NCBI GenBank assembly: GCA_015657395.1
Contig: JADLKI010000008.1
Span: 219,148 to 224,238, forward strand
DNA: 5,091 bases
Source: Spirochaetales bacterium
Lineage (GTDB): Bacteria; Spirochaetota; Spirochaetia; Treponematales; Rectinemataceae
Reading direction: 5' to 3'
Both the position numbers and the translations under genes were made by a program. Of this stretch, positions 1 to 5,091 are shown in pieces; the stretch's first letter is position 1, and each line of letters starts with the position of its first letter. The notes beneath the pieces were generated by a model, which made no database searches, had not been told where the DNA came from, and worked only from the letters and a program-made list of their open reading frames with translations.

Positions 1-1050
1 GGGGCTCTTGTCGTTACCGCGATGACACGTAGCATTCTTGCGCAAGAGGACCTCAGACCACGCATTTCAAGTGCATGTCCTGTTATAGTTCGACTCATTC
101 AGCAGCGCTTCCCAAGCCTGATCCCAAACCTCATGCCGATACTTCCCCCTTCAGAAATCGCCGCCCAGGAGGCACGAAGAAGGCTCGGCCCTTTATCACA
201 AAAGACCGGTATCTTTTTTCTCAGCCCTTGTACCGCAAAGGTAACCTCTGTGCGGACTCCTTTAGGGTATGAGCGATCTGCGATCGATGCGGTATTTTCG
301 TTTGGGGATATTTATGCTTCGCTCAAGCGTGCGCTTGAACCTCCGTCCCCCGTTGGACCACACGCCGATAAAGCAGATACCTCCGCTTGCAGTGATCCCC
401 CACAAAATCTACAGAACGAGAAAAAACGTTCCCGTTACTTGTTGCCAATCATGAAGGATCTCGAACCCGGCATGGGGTGGGCACGATCGGACGGAGAACT
501 TGATGCGCTCCGCATTGAAAATGCAGTATCTGTCGATGGCATTTCCAATGTCATTGAGCTTTTTGAAGCTATTGAAAACGGCAATATCGACTCAATCCGA
601 TATATTGAAGCCCTTGCATGCCCCGGAGGCTGTGTCGGCGGGCCAATGGCTGTTGAAAATCCCCATATTGCACGGGCGACAATGCGCCAACGTTACCAGC
701 ACCCTTTCTCTGCATCGCCGTCCGACTCGAAGACTGCAAAAGAAGAATGCAAACCTCTGTCCCCAGAGATCCCTACGACAGAGCAGGAATGCCAGGCCTT
801 CAAGTGGACAAAGCCATTACCCCCAAACCCGGTGCTAGTGCTGGATACTGATTTGTCGAGGGCCCTGCAGATGGCTGAAAAGATCGAACAAATACGAAAC
901 CAGCTGCCGGGGATCGACTGCGGCGCTTGCGGGGCGCCTGACTGCGATGCATTTGCAGAGGACATTGTGCGAAATTTGAGTTCTATTGAAGAGTGCCGGC
1001 TTTTAACGCGCCCGACTCCTCCAGACAAGGACGATAAAAATCCCAAATAG
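1..1050 (+). CDS. [FeFe]-hydrogenase large-subunit-domain protein with C-terminal Fe-S module, 5' partial
   Basis: The reading frame is open from base 1 to the TAG at 1048-1050, so 349 C-terminal residues are seen and the start lies upstream. The ATG at 22 is internal: hydrogenase-type sequence already precedes it. H-cluster motifs are SSACP (ligand Cys26 of the visible part), SPCTAK (Cys77) and ACPGGCVGG (Cys207, Cys211), so all four [4Fe-4S] ligands are present. A low-complexity linker (about 235-275) leads to a PF04060-like module, LPGIDCGACG, with Cys307, 310, 315 and 332. Family knowledge predicts N-terminal 4Fe-4S ferredoxin domains in the missing part. Against catalytic HydA, the TSCCP first Cys is Ala25, the Met and Glu around PCTAK are Ser75 and Ser83, and the Met before ACPGGC is Leu205. 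This resembles the putative sensory or redox-relay groups C/D rather than an H2-producing enzyme. No PAS or kinase domain follows; the protein ends about 17 residues after the last Cys. Family is sure, role inferred. Confidence 0.9.
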   Translation, partial: GALVVTAMTRSILAQEDLRPRISSACPVIVRLIQQRFPSLIPNLMPILPPSEIAAQEARRRLGPLSQKTGIFFLSPCTAKVTSVRTPLGYERSAIDAVFSFGDIYASLKRALEPPSPVGPHADKADTSACSDPPQNLQNEKKRSRYLLPIMKDLEPGMGWARSDGELDALRIENAVSVDGISNVIELFEAIENGNIDSIRYIEALACPGGCVGGPMAVENPHIARATMRQRYQHPFSASPSDSKTAKEECKPLSPEIPTTEQECQAFKWTKPLPPNPVLVLDTDLSRALQMAEKIEQIRNQLPGIDCGACGAPDCDAFAEDIVRNLSSIEECRLLTRPTPPDKDDKNPK

Positions 1051-1056
1051 AGGCCG

Positions 1057-1113
1057 ATATAATATACATCATATATAAATAAATTTGACAAATGGATATG
1101 GAATGAGTATAGT
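1057..1113 (+). promoter_or_regulatory. Sigma70-type promoter for the glycosidase gene, with AT-rich upstream element
   Basis: TTGACA at 1085-1090 is a perfect -35 hexamer. A 17-base spacer leads to TATAGT at 1108-1113, five of six matches to the -10 consensus. Transcription should begin near 1120, giving a 5' UTR of roughly 90 bases. The stretch 1057-1084 is almost pure A/T and resembles an UP element. It includes an imperfect AT dyad, ATATA at 1062-1066 facing TATAT at 1072-1076. The promoter separates the glycosidase gene from the hydrogenase gene upstream, so the two need not be one operon. Confidence 0.72.
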
Positions 1114-1129
1114 AAATTACTGTATGCTT

Positions 1130-1145
1130 GAATTTCGTGTAATTC
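1130..1145 (+). other. Small inverted repeat in the glycosidase 5' UTR
   Basis: GAATT (1130-1134) and AATTC (1141-1145) form perfect 5-base arms around a 6-base loop, about ten bases downstream of the predicted transcription start. It could be a weak hairpin or an operator half-site pair. The arms are short and AT-rich, so chance is a real explanation. No riboswitch-like fold was recognised in the rest of the UTR (1120-1212). Confidence 0.25.
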
Positions 1146-1197
1146 CATGTAAGATTCTCCGGTTATCTGTGAATTCGGTCAATAGCAAATATTCGTC

Positions 1198-1204
1198 GAG
1201 AGGG
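1198..1204 (+). promoter_or_regulatory. Ribosome binding site that supports a TTG start
   Basis: GAGAGGG lies 8 bases before the TTG at 1213. No in-frame ATG or GTG is available upstream, and the protein family signature begins within the first residues. This site therefore decides for the rare TTG initiator. Confidence 0.6.
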
Positions 1205-1212
1205 TAAGCTGC

Positions 1213-2655
1213 TTGAATAAGAAGGATTTTCCTCATATCCACTTCTATGACCAGGATTTTGTCGATGTCTATGACAGAACCTGGGCATGGATTGCTGATT
1301 GCTGGACAAACGGAGGCGGCCAGACAAAGATCAGCAAAACAAAATTTTTCTATTATCCTGAACGGAAGAGGCTTGATTTTCTCGAACAGGTTTTTTCCAG
1401 TTTTTTCCTCGTCTATAGCAACCGGATCTATTCAGCATCAAATGGGCTCGATGCGTTGTATGCACTTCAGGATCCCGATGGCGCAATTCGAACTGCCTAT
1501 GATATCGAGACAGGAGAAGCTGTTCTTCCCGCCGATAATCCTCTCGGCGTGACGCTTCCGCTTCTCGCATGGGCAGAATTCAACCTCTATCACAAGACAG
1601 CCAATAAAAAACGGGTAAAAGAGATAATGCCCGTACTCAGCAAGCACTACAAATGGCTGGAAGCGAATTTCAAAATGTCCAACGGCCTCTTTGCGACACC
1701 GCTCTCGTCGACAGGCATGGAAAACACTCCGCGCGCCGATGTGCAATACTTCATCGATTTCAATGCGACCATGGCAATGAACGCACTCTATCTCTCCGCG
1801 CTGGGAGACATCCTGAACGACAAAGACGCCTCATTCCAGTACAAAAGAGATTATTTCTCAATAAAGACAAGAATCAACTCCAAAATGTGGAATGCCGAAG
1901 ACGGTTTCTACTACGATCTCGGTGAACACGAGAATCAGATTCCCACAAAAACACTTGGGACATATTGGCTGCTGCTCGCCGAAATTCCAAATGAAGAGCG
2001 CGCTGAAAAACTTGTGGCAAAACTTAAGGATTCTCAGTGTTTTGGCACCGAGAATCCCTTTCCTTCTCTCTCCGCTGATCACCCCGCCTTTGATAAAAAG
2101 GGACAGGGCTTTCGGGGCAGCGTTTTCCCCTGGCTCACCTTCATGGTAATCAAAGGTTTGGAGAAGTACTATTTCTACGAGCTCGCCCGGGACTCAGCGA
2201 TACGGCATCTCTATTATATTCTCGATTCCATGCATAGTAACGACCGCGAAGGAACCCGACACGACAATCATCCCACAGTGTGGAGCGCGTATCAGCCAAT
2301 GAACGAAGGGAAAGCCATCTGGGATGGATATCCCGACTGGCCGCTGCCAAACCATTTCCCTTCAAATGGGCTCTGCACAGTGACGTTGATTATCGAAAAC
2401 ATCATCGGGCTCTATATCTCTTTACCGCGGAAGACCGTCGATTGGATTATCCCCAATCTTGAAGTCATGGGCATCGAAAATCTGTCCCTCAAGCGGAACA
2501 TGATCACCATCCTTTCCAGCAAATCGGGCCGAGGATGGGAAATCCATATGGAGAGCGAAAAATTGTATTATTTTACTATCAATGTTCTGGGCAAAAAGAA
2601 AAAAACACTCCCCATCCCTTCGGGCAAGTGCTCAATGCTTATCGACAAGATTTAA
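1213..2655 (+). CDS. GH63/trehalase-like (MGH1-type) glycosidase-fold protein with altered catalytic residues
   Basis: 480 residues with no signal peptide, so cytoplasmic; it starts at TTG behind GAGAGGG. It reads as an (alpha/alpha)6-barrel glycosidase of the GH63/GH37/mannosylglycerate-hydrolase type. Visible blocks: substrate-entry helices (about 55-93, with the ALQDPDGAIR stretch), NPLGVTLPLLAWAEFNLY (109-126), the TGMENTPR loop (167-174), KMWNAEDGFYYD (224-235), NPFPSLSAD (281-289), a GFRG...GLEKY block (299-319), and NGLCTVTLIIENIIGLY near the barrel end (385-401). Residues from about 403 on are beta-rich, consistent with the small C-terminal sandwich of some members. Relatives cleave alpha-glucosides or mannosides such as compatible solutes and oligosaccharides. 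The general-acid Asp of the usual SGMDNSPR motif is Glu170 here. The base Glu of the usual WExYxP motif is Ser358 (VWSAYQP). Aromatic residues in the WRG..W block are also changed. Hydrolase activity is therefore uncertain. The gene seems monocistronic and is convergent with iolG. Fold confident; substrate unknown. Confidence 0.82.
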   Translation: MNKKDFPHIHFYDQDFVDVYDRTWAWIADCWTNGGGQTKISKTKFFYYPERKRLDFLEQVFSSFFLVYSNRIYSASNGLDALYALQDPDGAIRTAYDIETGEAVLPADNPLGVTLPLLAWAEFNLYHKTANKKRVKEIMPVLSKHYKWLEANFKMSNGLFATPLSSTGMENTPRADVQYFIDFNATMAMNALYLSALGDILNDKDASFQYKRDYFSIKTRINSKMWNAEDGFYYDLGEHENQIPTKTLGTYWLLLAEIPNEERAEKLVAKLKDSQCFGTENPFPSLSADHPAFDKKGQGFRGSVFPWLTFMVIKGLEKYYFYELARDSAIRHLYYILDSMHSNDREGTRHDNHPTVWSAYQPMNEGKAIWDGYPDWPLPNHFPSNGLCTVTLIIENIIGLYISLPRKTVDWIIPNLEVMGIENLSLKRNMITILSSKSGRGWEIHMESEKLYYFTINVLGKKKKTLPIPSGKCSMLIDKI

Positions 2656-2694
2656 GCGGTTGCACTCGATAGAATCATAACCCAAACGCTCCAC

Positions 2695-3714
2695 TCACTC
2701 CAACGATACCGGCGTGCCGCTGACGAGAGACTCGCGCATTGCCACAGCGATGTGTGTCGCCTCGCGGGCGTCTTCGAGTGTCGAGGCTGTAGTGTGGCCG
2801 GTACCAATAGCTTCCACGAAGGCACTCGCTTCACACAAAAAAACATCGTTGAATCTCGAAAAGAAATCCGTCTGACCACGCGATGTGGAACAGCCTCTTT
2901 CTTCCCTCACGAGAGGCAGTTCGGAGAGACCTCGTCCGCACGTCAGGGCACCAGCGGTGCCGGTCACCGCCATGGTAGCTTCATACCCTTTATACGATGT
3001 TCGAGAAACATGAAAGGTGGCGAGCACTCCGCCTTCGAATTCGATTGTCGCCGCTGCGGTGTCGACATCGTTGCACGCCCCCAGCCCAGGATACATGATG
3101 CGGGTTCCATGGGCAGTTGCACGCAGAGGATGCCGGCCATCCAACATCCATCGCGTGAGATCTATGTCGTGAATCGCACAGTCGAGAAAAATGCCCCCGG
3201 ATGTGGGAGCAAATTTGACGAAAAAACCATCAGGGTCGACCGGATCGTGGGATTCGCAGTGGATTCTGAATACGGTTCCGAGGCCTCCGCTTGCTATGAT
3301 ACGTTTGACCTCCGCGTAGGCGGGGTCGAAGCGACGCATAAATCCGACCATGGCAATCTGCTTCGGATGTCTTTTGGCGATATCGATGACTCGATCACAG
3401 GGTACAATATCGAGGGACAGAGGTTTCTCGCAGAAAAGATGTTTCCCCGACTCGAGCACCTGAATGGATTGCTCGGCGTGGAGAGAAGTCGGAGTCACAA
3501 GCCACACGGCATCGAGATTGGGATGCCGGAGCAGAGAGGGAAGATCTTCGTATACGGCCACATCAAGATTCGTCGCGGCCCACTCCCGTTCGGAAGGCAC
3601 AGGGCTGGCAGCGGCTACGAGTGTGATGCCCGGAATTCTCTTGGATAGATTTTCGGCGTGACGCTTTCCCAGCCTTCCGAGTCCGACGATTCCGACCGTT
3701 ACAGTGCGTGACAT
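2695..3714 (-). CDS. iolG: Inositol 2-dehydrogenase-like oxidoreductase (Gfo/Idh/MocA family)
   Basis: 339 residues, starting at the ATG at 3714 because AAAGGAG sits 6 bases upstream and the Rossmann fold begins at once. A longer in-frame version from 3864 would overlap the preceding gene and is rejected. The enzyme should oxidise myo-inositol or a related cyclitol or sugar at one hydroxyl to the keto form, in the cytoplasm, using NAD(P). The nucleotide fingerprint is GIVGLGRLG (8-16), the CEKPL motif carries catalytic Lys97, and GFMRRFDPAY (124-133) is typical of IolG. Asp178 and His182 in LDCAIHDID match the proton-relay Asp/His pair (Asp172/His176 of the B. subtilis enzyme). The C-terminal helix block with EASAFVEAI and the final AMRESL stretch are family-typical, and the length is normal. 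Arg14 and Ser37 replace the Ala and Asp that favour NAD in B. subtilis IolG, which hints at NADP. It is the last gene of a transporter operon, 130 bases after the binding-protein gene. Other Gfo/Idh/MocA substrates remain possible. Confidence 0.88.
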   Translation of the reverse strand: MSRTVTVGIVGLGRLGKRHAENLSKRIPGITLVAAASPVPSEREWAATNLDVAVYEDLPSLLRHPNLDAVWLVTPTSLHAEQSIQVLESGKHLFCEKPLSLDIVPCDRVIDIAKRHPKQIAMVGFMRRFDPAYAEVKRIIASGGLGTVFRIHCESHDPVDPDGFFVKFAPTSGGIFLDCAIHDIDLTRWMLDGRHPLRATAHGTRIMYPGLGACNDVDTAAATIEFEGGVLATFHVSRTSYKGYEATMAVTGTAGALTCGRGLSELPLVREERGCSTSRGQTDFFSRFNDVFLCEASAFVEAIGTGHTTASTLEDAREATHIAVAMRESLVSGTPVSLE

Positions 3715-3720
3715 AGAAAA

Positions 3721-3727
3721 CTCCTTT
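3721..3727 (-). promoter_or_regulatory. Strong ribosome binding site of iolG
   Basis: AAAGGAG on the minus strand is 6 bases before the ATG at 3714. It fixes the start and shows that iolG has its own efficient translation initiation despite the long gap from the upstream gene. Confidence 0.8.
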
Positions 3728-3760
3728 GGCAGAGGCTTCTCTAAGGTCGTTACAAGAATC

Positions 3761-3797
3761 GGCTCCTGCACAAAGCAATTTACTTTGTGCAAGAGCC
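3761..3797 (-). other. Intercistronic RNA hairpin between binding-protein gene and iolG
   Basis: On either strand GGCTC (3761-3765) pairs with GAGCC (3793-3797), and GCACAAAG (3768-3775) with CTTTGTGC (3783-3790). That is 13 base pairs broken by one 2x2 internal loop and capped by a 7-base loop. It lies 47 bases after the stop of the binding-protein gene and 46 bases before iolG. The minus-strand sequence after it has only a scattered run of T (GATTCTTG), so it is not a classic intrinsic terminator. A likely role is a 3' stabiliser or partial attenuator that lets the binding protein be made in excess over the dehydrogenase, common in ABC operons. The hairpin is directly seen; its role is inferred. 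Confidence 0.7.
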
Positions 3798-3844
3798 TTT
3801 CATTCACTGTGGCCTGTAAAGCCGCATATAAAACGCTGAGCTGT

Positions 3845-4792
3845 TTACTCCTTGATTGTGGCACGGAAATCGATAAGCTCCTGCGCGTTGGTCTTCGTGA
3901 TCAGCGTAGCGCCGGAATCGATGCGTTTTTCGATCGTCTTGCCCGCTTTGAGTTCGAGAGCTTTCTCAATGGCAAGGCGACCCATATCATAGTTACCCTG
4001 GGCAATAGAGCCATATATATCGCCGGCCATGATGGCTTTGAGGGCGTCTTCAGTAGCATCGACACCAATAATCGGTATCTTCTTTCCGGCCTGCTGTACT
4101 GCGCGGAGGGCTCCCAGCGCTTCCTCGTCGTTGCCGGCAAAAACACCATCGATGTCGGGGGTAGCCTGAAGGACGTTCTGTGTGACAGTGTATGCTCTTT
4201 CGCGGTCGCTGTAGGCGGGCTGATTCGCGGCGATCACCATCCCGGCGGCTTTAAGCACCTGCTCGGCACCGTTCACGCGGTCTGTCATCGTGGGGTTGCC
4301 CGGAGCTCCATAGAGAAGAAGGACTTTAGAACCGGGTTTCAGGAGGGCTGCCAGAGCCTGTCCGCCAGCTTTCCCTGCCGCAAGGTTATCCGTTCCGATA
4401 AAGGAAGCGTAATCGTTGAATCCGGCGGGCATTCCGGTATCCACGAGAATGACCGGAACATGCTTGGCTTTCGCCTGCAGGAGCACGTTGATTGAAGCGG
4501 CAGGCTGAGACGGGGAGAACACCAGAACGTCGATATTCTGTGAGAGGACGTCCTGGACCATGTTGATCTGCTGTTCGACAGCGTCTTCGCTGGGCGGACC
4601 GAGCAGAATAAGATTGACATTATTTTTTGCAGCTGCCGTTTTTGCTCCAGCGGCTACGATTTTCCAGTATTGACTGCTCAGCGTTTTCAACACCATTCCT
4701 ACTGTGATCTGTTTGTCAGCAGCGAATGTCGGAACAATCATCGCAAATAGGAACGCCATGATCATAATGAATACAACAAGTCTTTTCTTCAT
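3845..4792 (-). CDS. Periplasmic sugar-binding protein of an RbsB-type ABC transporter
   Basis: 315 residues; start chosen at the ATG at 4792 with GGAGG 8 bases upstream. The TTG at 4807 overlaps that GGAGG and is rejected. It binds a sugar or cyclitol in the periplasm and delivers it to the adjacent permease. Residues 1-24 are a signal peptide: MKKR, a hydrophobic core, then a PTFA cleavage site. The mature protein contains no cysteine, so it is not a lipoprotein. The fold is the two-lobed Peripla_BP_4 type: TVGMVLKTLSSQYW strand-helix start, SEDAVEQQINMVQDVLSQNIDVL, VPVILVDTGM with ligand-site Asp118, DRVNGAEQVL (Arg172, near the RbsB Arg141 position), VFAGNDEEALGALRA (218-231), GVDATEDALKAI with Asp245, and GSIAQGNYDMG with Gln265. 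These match the ribose-protein contact positions. The permease gene lies 105 bases upstream and an IolG-like gene follows, which favours inositol or a similar polyol. Ribose, xylose or galactose cannot be excluded. Confidence 0.92.
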   Translation of the reverse strand: MKKRLVVFIMIMAFLFAMIVPTFAADKQITVGMVLKTLSSQYWKIVAAGAKTAAAKNNVNLILLGPPSEDAVEQQINMVQDVLSQNIDVLVFSPSQPAASINVLLQAKAKHVPVILVDTGMPAGFNDYASFIGTDNLAAGKAGGQALAALLKPGSKVLLLYGAPGNPTMTDRVNGAEQVLKAAGMVIAANQPAYSDRERAYTVTQNVLQATPDIDGVFAGNDEEALGALRAVQQAGKKIPIIGVDATEDALKAIMAGDIYGSIAQGNYDMGRLAIEKALELKAGKTIEKRIDSGATLITKTNAQELIDFRATIKE

Positions 4793-4800
4793 ATATCTGG

Positions 4801-4805
4801 CCTCC
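4801..4805 (-). promoter_or_regulatory. Ribosome binding site of the binding-protein gene
   Basis: GGAGG on the minus strand is 8 bases before the ATG at 4792 and decides the start against the upstream TTG. It lies 15 bases downstream of the intercistronic hairpin at 4821-4837, so hairpin folding should leave it exposed. Confidence 0.8.
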
Positions 4806-4820
4806 AAAAATGAATTTCTG

Positions 4821-4837
4821 TAAGACCGAAGGTCCTA
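4821..4837 (-). other. Short stem-loop in the leader of the binding-protein gene
   Basis: The minus-strand RNA reads UAGGACC-UUC-GGUCUUA, a 7-pair stem (one G-U) with a three-base loop. It sits between the permease and binding-protein genes, just upstream of the GGAGG site. No U-tract follows, so it is not an intrinsic terminator. It may be an mRNA-processing or stability element. Confidence 0.45.
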
Positions 4838-4849
4838 CAATCGAAACAA
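4835..4849 (-). other. Possible four-codon leader ORF (TTG TTT CGA TTG TAG)
   Basis: The minus-strand TTG at 4849 is 9 bases after the GGAGG core of a very strong Shine-Dalgarno match (4856-4868). The frame encodes Met-Phe-Arg-Leu and ends at a TAG that forms the first three bases of the 4821-4837 stem. Such minimal ORFs arise easily by chance; only the exceptional upstream site makes this one worth listing. Translation is not shown. Confidence 0.25.
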
Positions 4850-4855
4850 CCTCTG

Positions 4856-4868
4856 TCACCTCCTTTCT
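4856..4868 (-). promoter_or_regulatory. Orphan extended Shine-Dalgarno sequence
   Basis: The minus strand reads AGAAAGGAGGTGA, a perfect 13-base complement of the UCACCUCCUUUCU tail typical of bacterial 16S rRNA. It stands 63 bases before the ATG of the binding-protein gene, which has its own GGAGG. No normal gene starts after it. It could serve a tiny leader ORF or act as a ribosome standby site. Confidence 0.6.
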
Positions 4869-4897
4869 CTGTACTCTCCAAGATACGGAACAAAAGC

Positions 4898-5091
4898 CTA
4901 TTTCCTGCTGCCCAGAACTCGCTGGCGGAGCACATCTATCGCGACCGCCACAATAATCACTGCACCGATCGCAAAAGTCTGGAAATTGGAGTCTACATTG
5001 AGCAGATTGAGGCCGTTCCTCAGAACGGCGATGATGAGGACGCCCACAATAGTATTGCCGATCGACCCGACCCCACCAAAGAAACTCGCAC
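4898..5091 (-). CDS. RbsC-type sugar ABC transporter permease, C-terminal part
   Basis: Translating the minus strand from the window edge to the TAG at 4898-4900 gives 63 residues of open frame. They contain GGVGSIGNT, then VLRNGLNLLNVDSNFQ, a hydrophobic membrane segment AIGAVIIVAVAIDVL, and a short basic cytoplasmic tail RQRVLGSRK. This is the standard C-terminus of BPD_transp_2 (RbsC/XylH/AraH-like) inner-membrane permeases, which form the channel for sugars delivered by RbsB-type proteins. The start and most membrane helices lie outside the window, as presumably does the ATPase (RbsA-like) gene. The binding-protein gene follows 105 bases downstream on the same strand with no visible promoter between them, so they are probably co-transcribed. 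Confidence 0.93.
   Translation of the reverse strand, partial: ASFFGGVGSIGNTIVGVLIIAVLRNGLNLLNVDSNFQTFAIGAVIIVAVAIDVLRQRVLGSRK

Noticed and set aside
22..1050. ATG at 22 as the true start of the hydrogenase-family gene
   Set aside because: The frame is open to base 1 and the family's domain begins further upstream; the visible motifs start in mid-domain, so the gene is truncated by the window edge.
1058..1063. TATAAT as a second -10 element
   Set aside because: No -35-like hexamer is found at the right distance upstream; the region is generally AT-rich, and the 1085-1113 promoter is far better.
693..1148. 151-codon minus-strand ORF over the hydrogenase C-terminus and promoter
   Set aside because: It is antisense to the conserved Fe-S module and the promoter region, with no ribosome site or recognisable motif.
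2656..2694. Bidirectional terminator between the convergent genes
   Set aside because: Only a weak AGCG/CGCT pairing with a large loop and no T-run is visible, which is not enough to call a terminator.
2752..3648. 298-codon plus-strand ORF antisense to iolG
   Set aside because: It lies wholly within the well-supported iolG gene, has no recognisable domain or ribosome site, and is rich in Arg, Ser and Cys as expected for a shadow frame.
3715..3864. Fifty-residue N-terminal extension of IolG
   Set aside because: It would overlap the end of the binding-protein gene and cross the hairpin; AAAGGAG at 3721-3727 and the immediate Rossmann motif support the start at 3714.
3704..4495. 263-codon plus-strand ORF antisense to the binding-protein gene
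   Set aside because: It is complementary to a clear RbsB-type gene and spans its intercistronic hairpin; the protein shows no family features.
4789..4859. GTG-started leader ORF overlapping the binding-protein start
   Set aside because: The GTG lies inside the Shine-Dalgarno match itself, with no spacing, and the frame does not stop at the ATG but runs on out of frame into the gene.

Overview
The window carries five protein-coding genes in two convergent blocks, two of them cut by the window ends. It looks like chromosome of an anaerobic, fermentative bacterium of intermediate GC. An [FeFe]-hydrogenase-family protein implies anaerobiosis. A sugar-binding protein with a cleavable signal peptide but no lipobox cysteine suggests a cell with an outer membrane and periplasm. 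Spirochaetota or Synergistota would fit; the phylum is an inference and I cannot fix it from this sequence.

Plus strand, 1-2655. First comes the 3' part of a gene for a non-canonical [FeFe]-hydrogenase catalytic-domain protein with a C-terminal four-cysteine Fe-S module (1-1050). All four H-cluster cysteines are kept, but the proton-relay residues of catalytic hydrogenases are replaced, as in the putative sensory groups. A 162-base spacer follows, holding a near-consensus sigma70-type promoter with an AT-rich upstream stretch. It drives a monocistronic gene for a cytoplasmic (alpha/alpha)6-barrel glycosidase-like protein of the GH63/trehalase/MGH1-like type (1213-2655), in which both expected catalytic carboxylate positions look altered.

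Minus strand, 5091-2695, read right to left. This is an operon-like run: the end of an RbsC-type sugar ABC permease, a periplasmic RbsB-type sugar-binding protein, and an inositol 2-dehydrogenase-like oxidoreductase of the Gfo/Idh/MocA family (IolG). The likely logic is import of a cyclitol or related sugar by the ABC transporter, then NAD(P)-dependent oxidation by the dehydrogenase. Each intercistronic gap (105 and 130 bases) contains an RNA hairpin. The permease/binding-protein gap also has a 13-base perfect match to the 16S rRNA 3' tail, followed by a four-codon mini-ORF that stops in the hairpin.

The two blocks converge over 39 bases (2656-2694) with no clear terminator. No rRNA, tRNA, CRISPR array, insertion sequence or phage gene is visible. 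The most notable points are the altered hydrogenase motifs, the altered glycosidase catalytic residues, coenzyme-site residues in the dehydrogenase that point to NADP, and the unusual leader-like element before the binding-protein gene.
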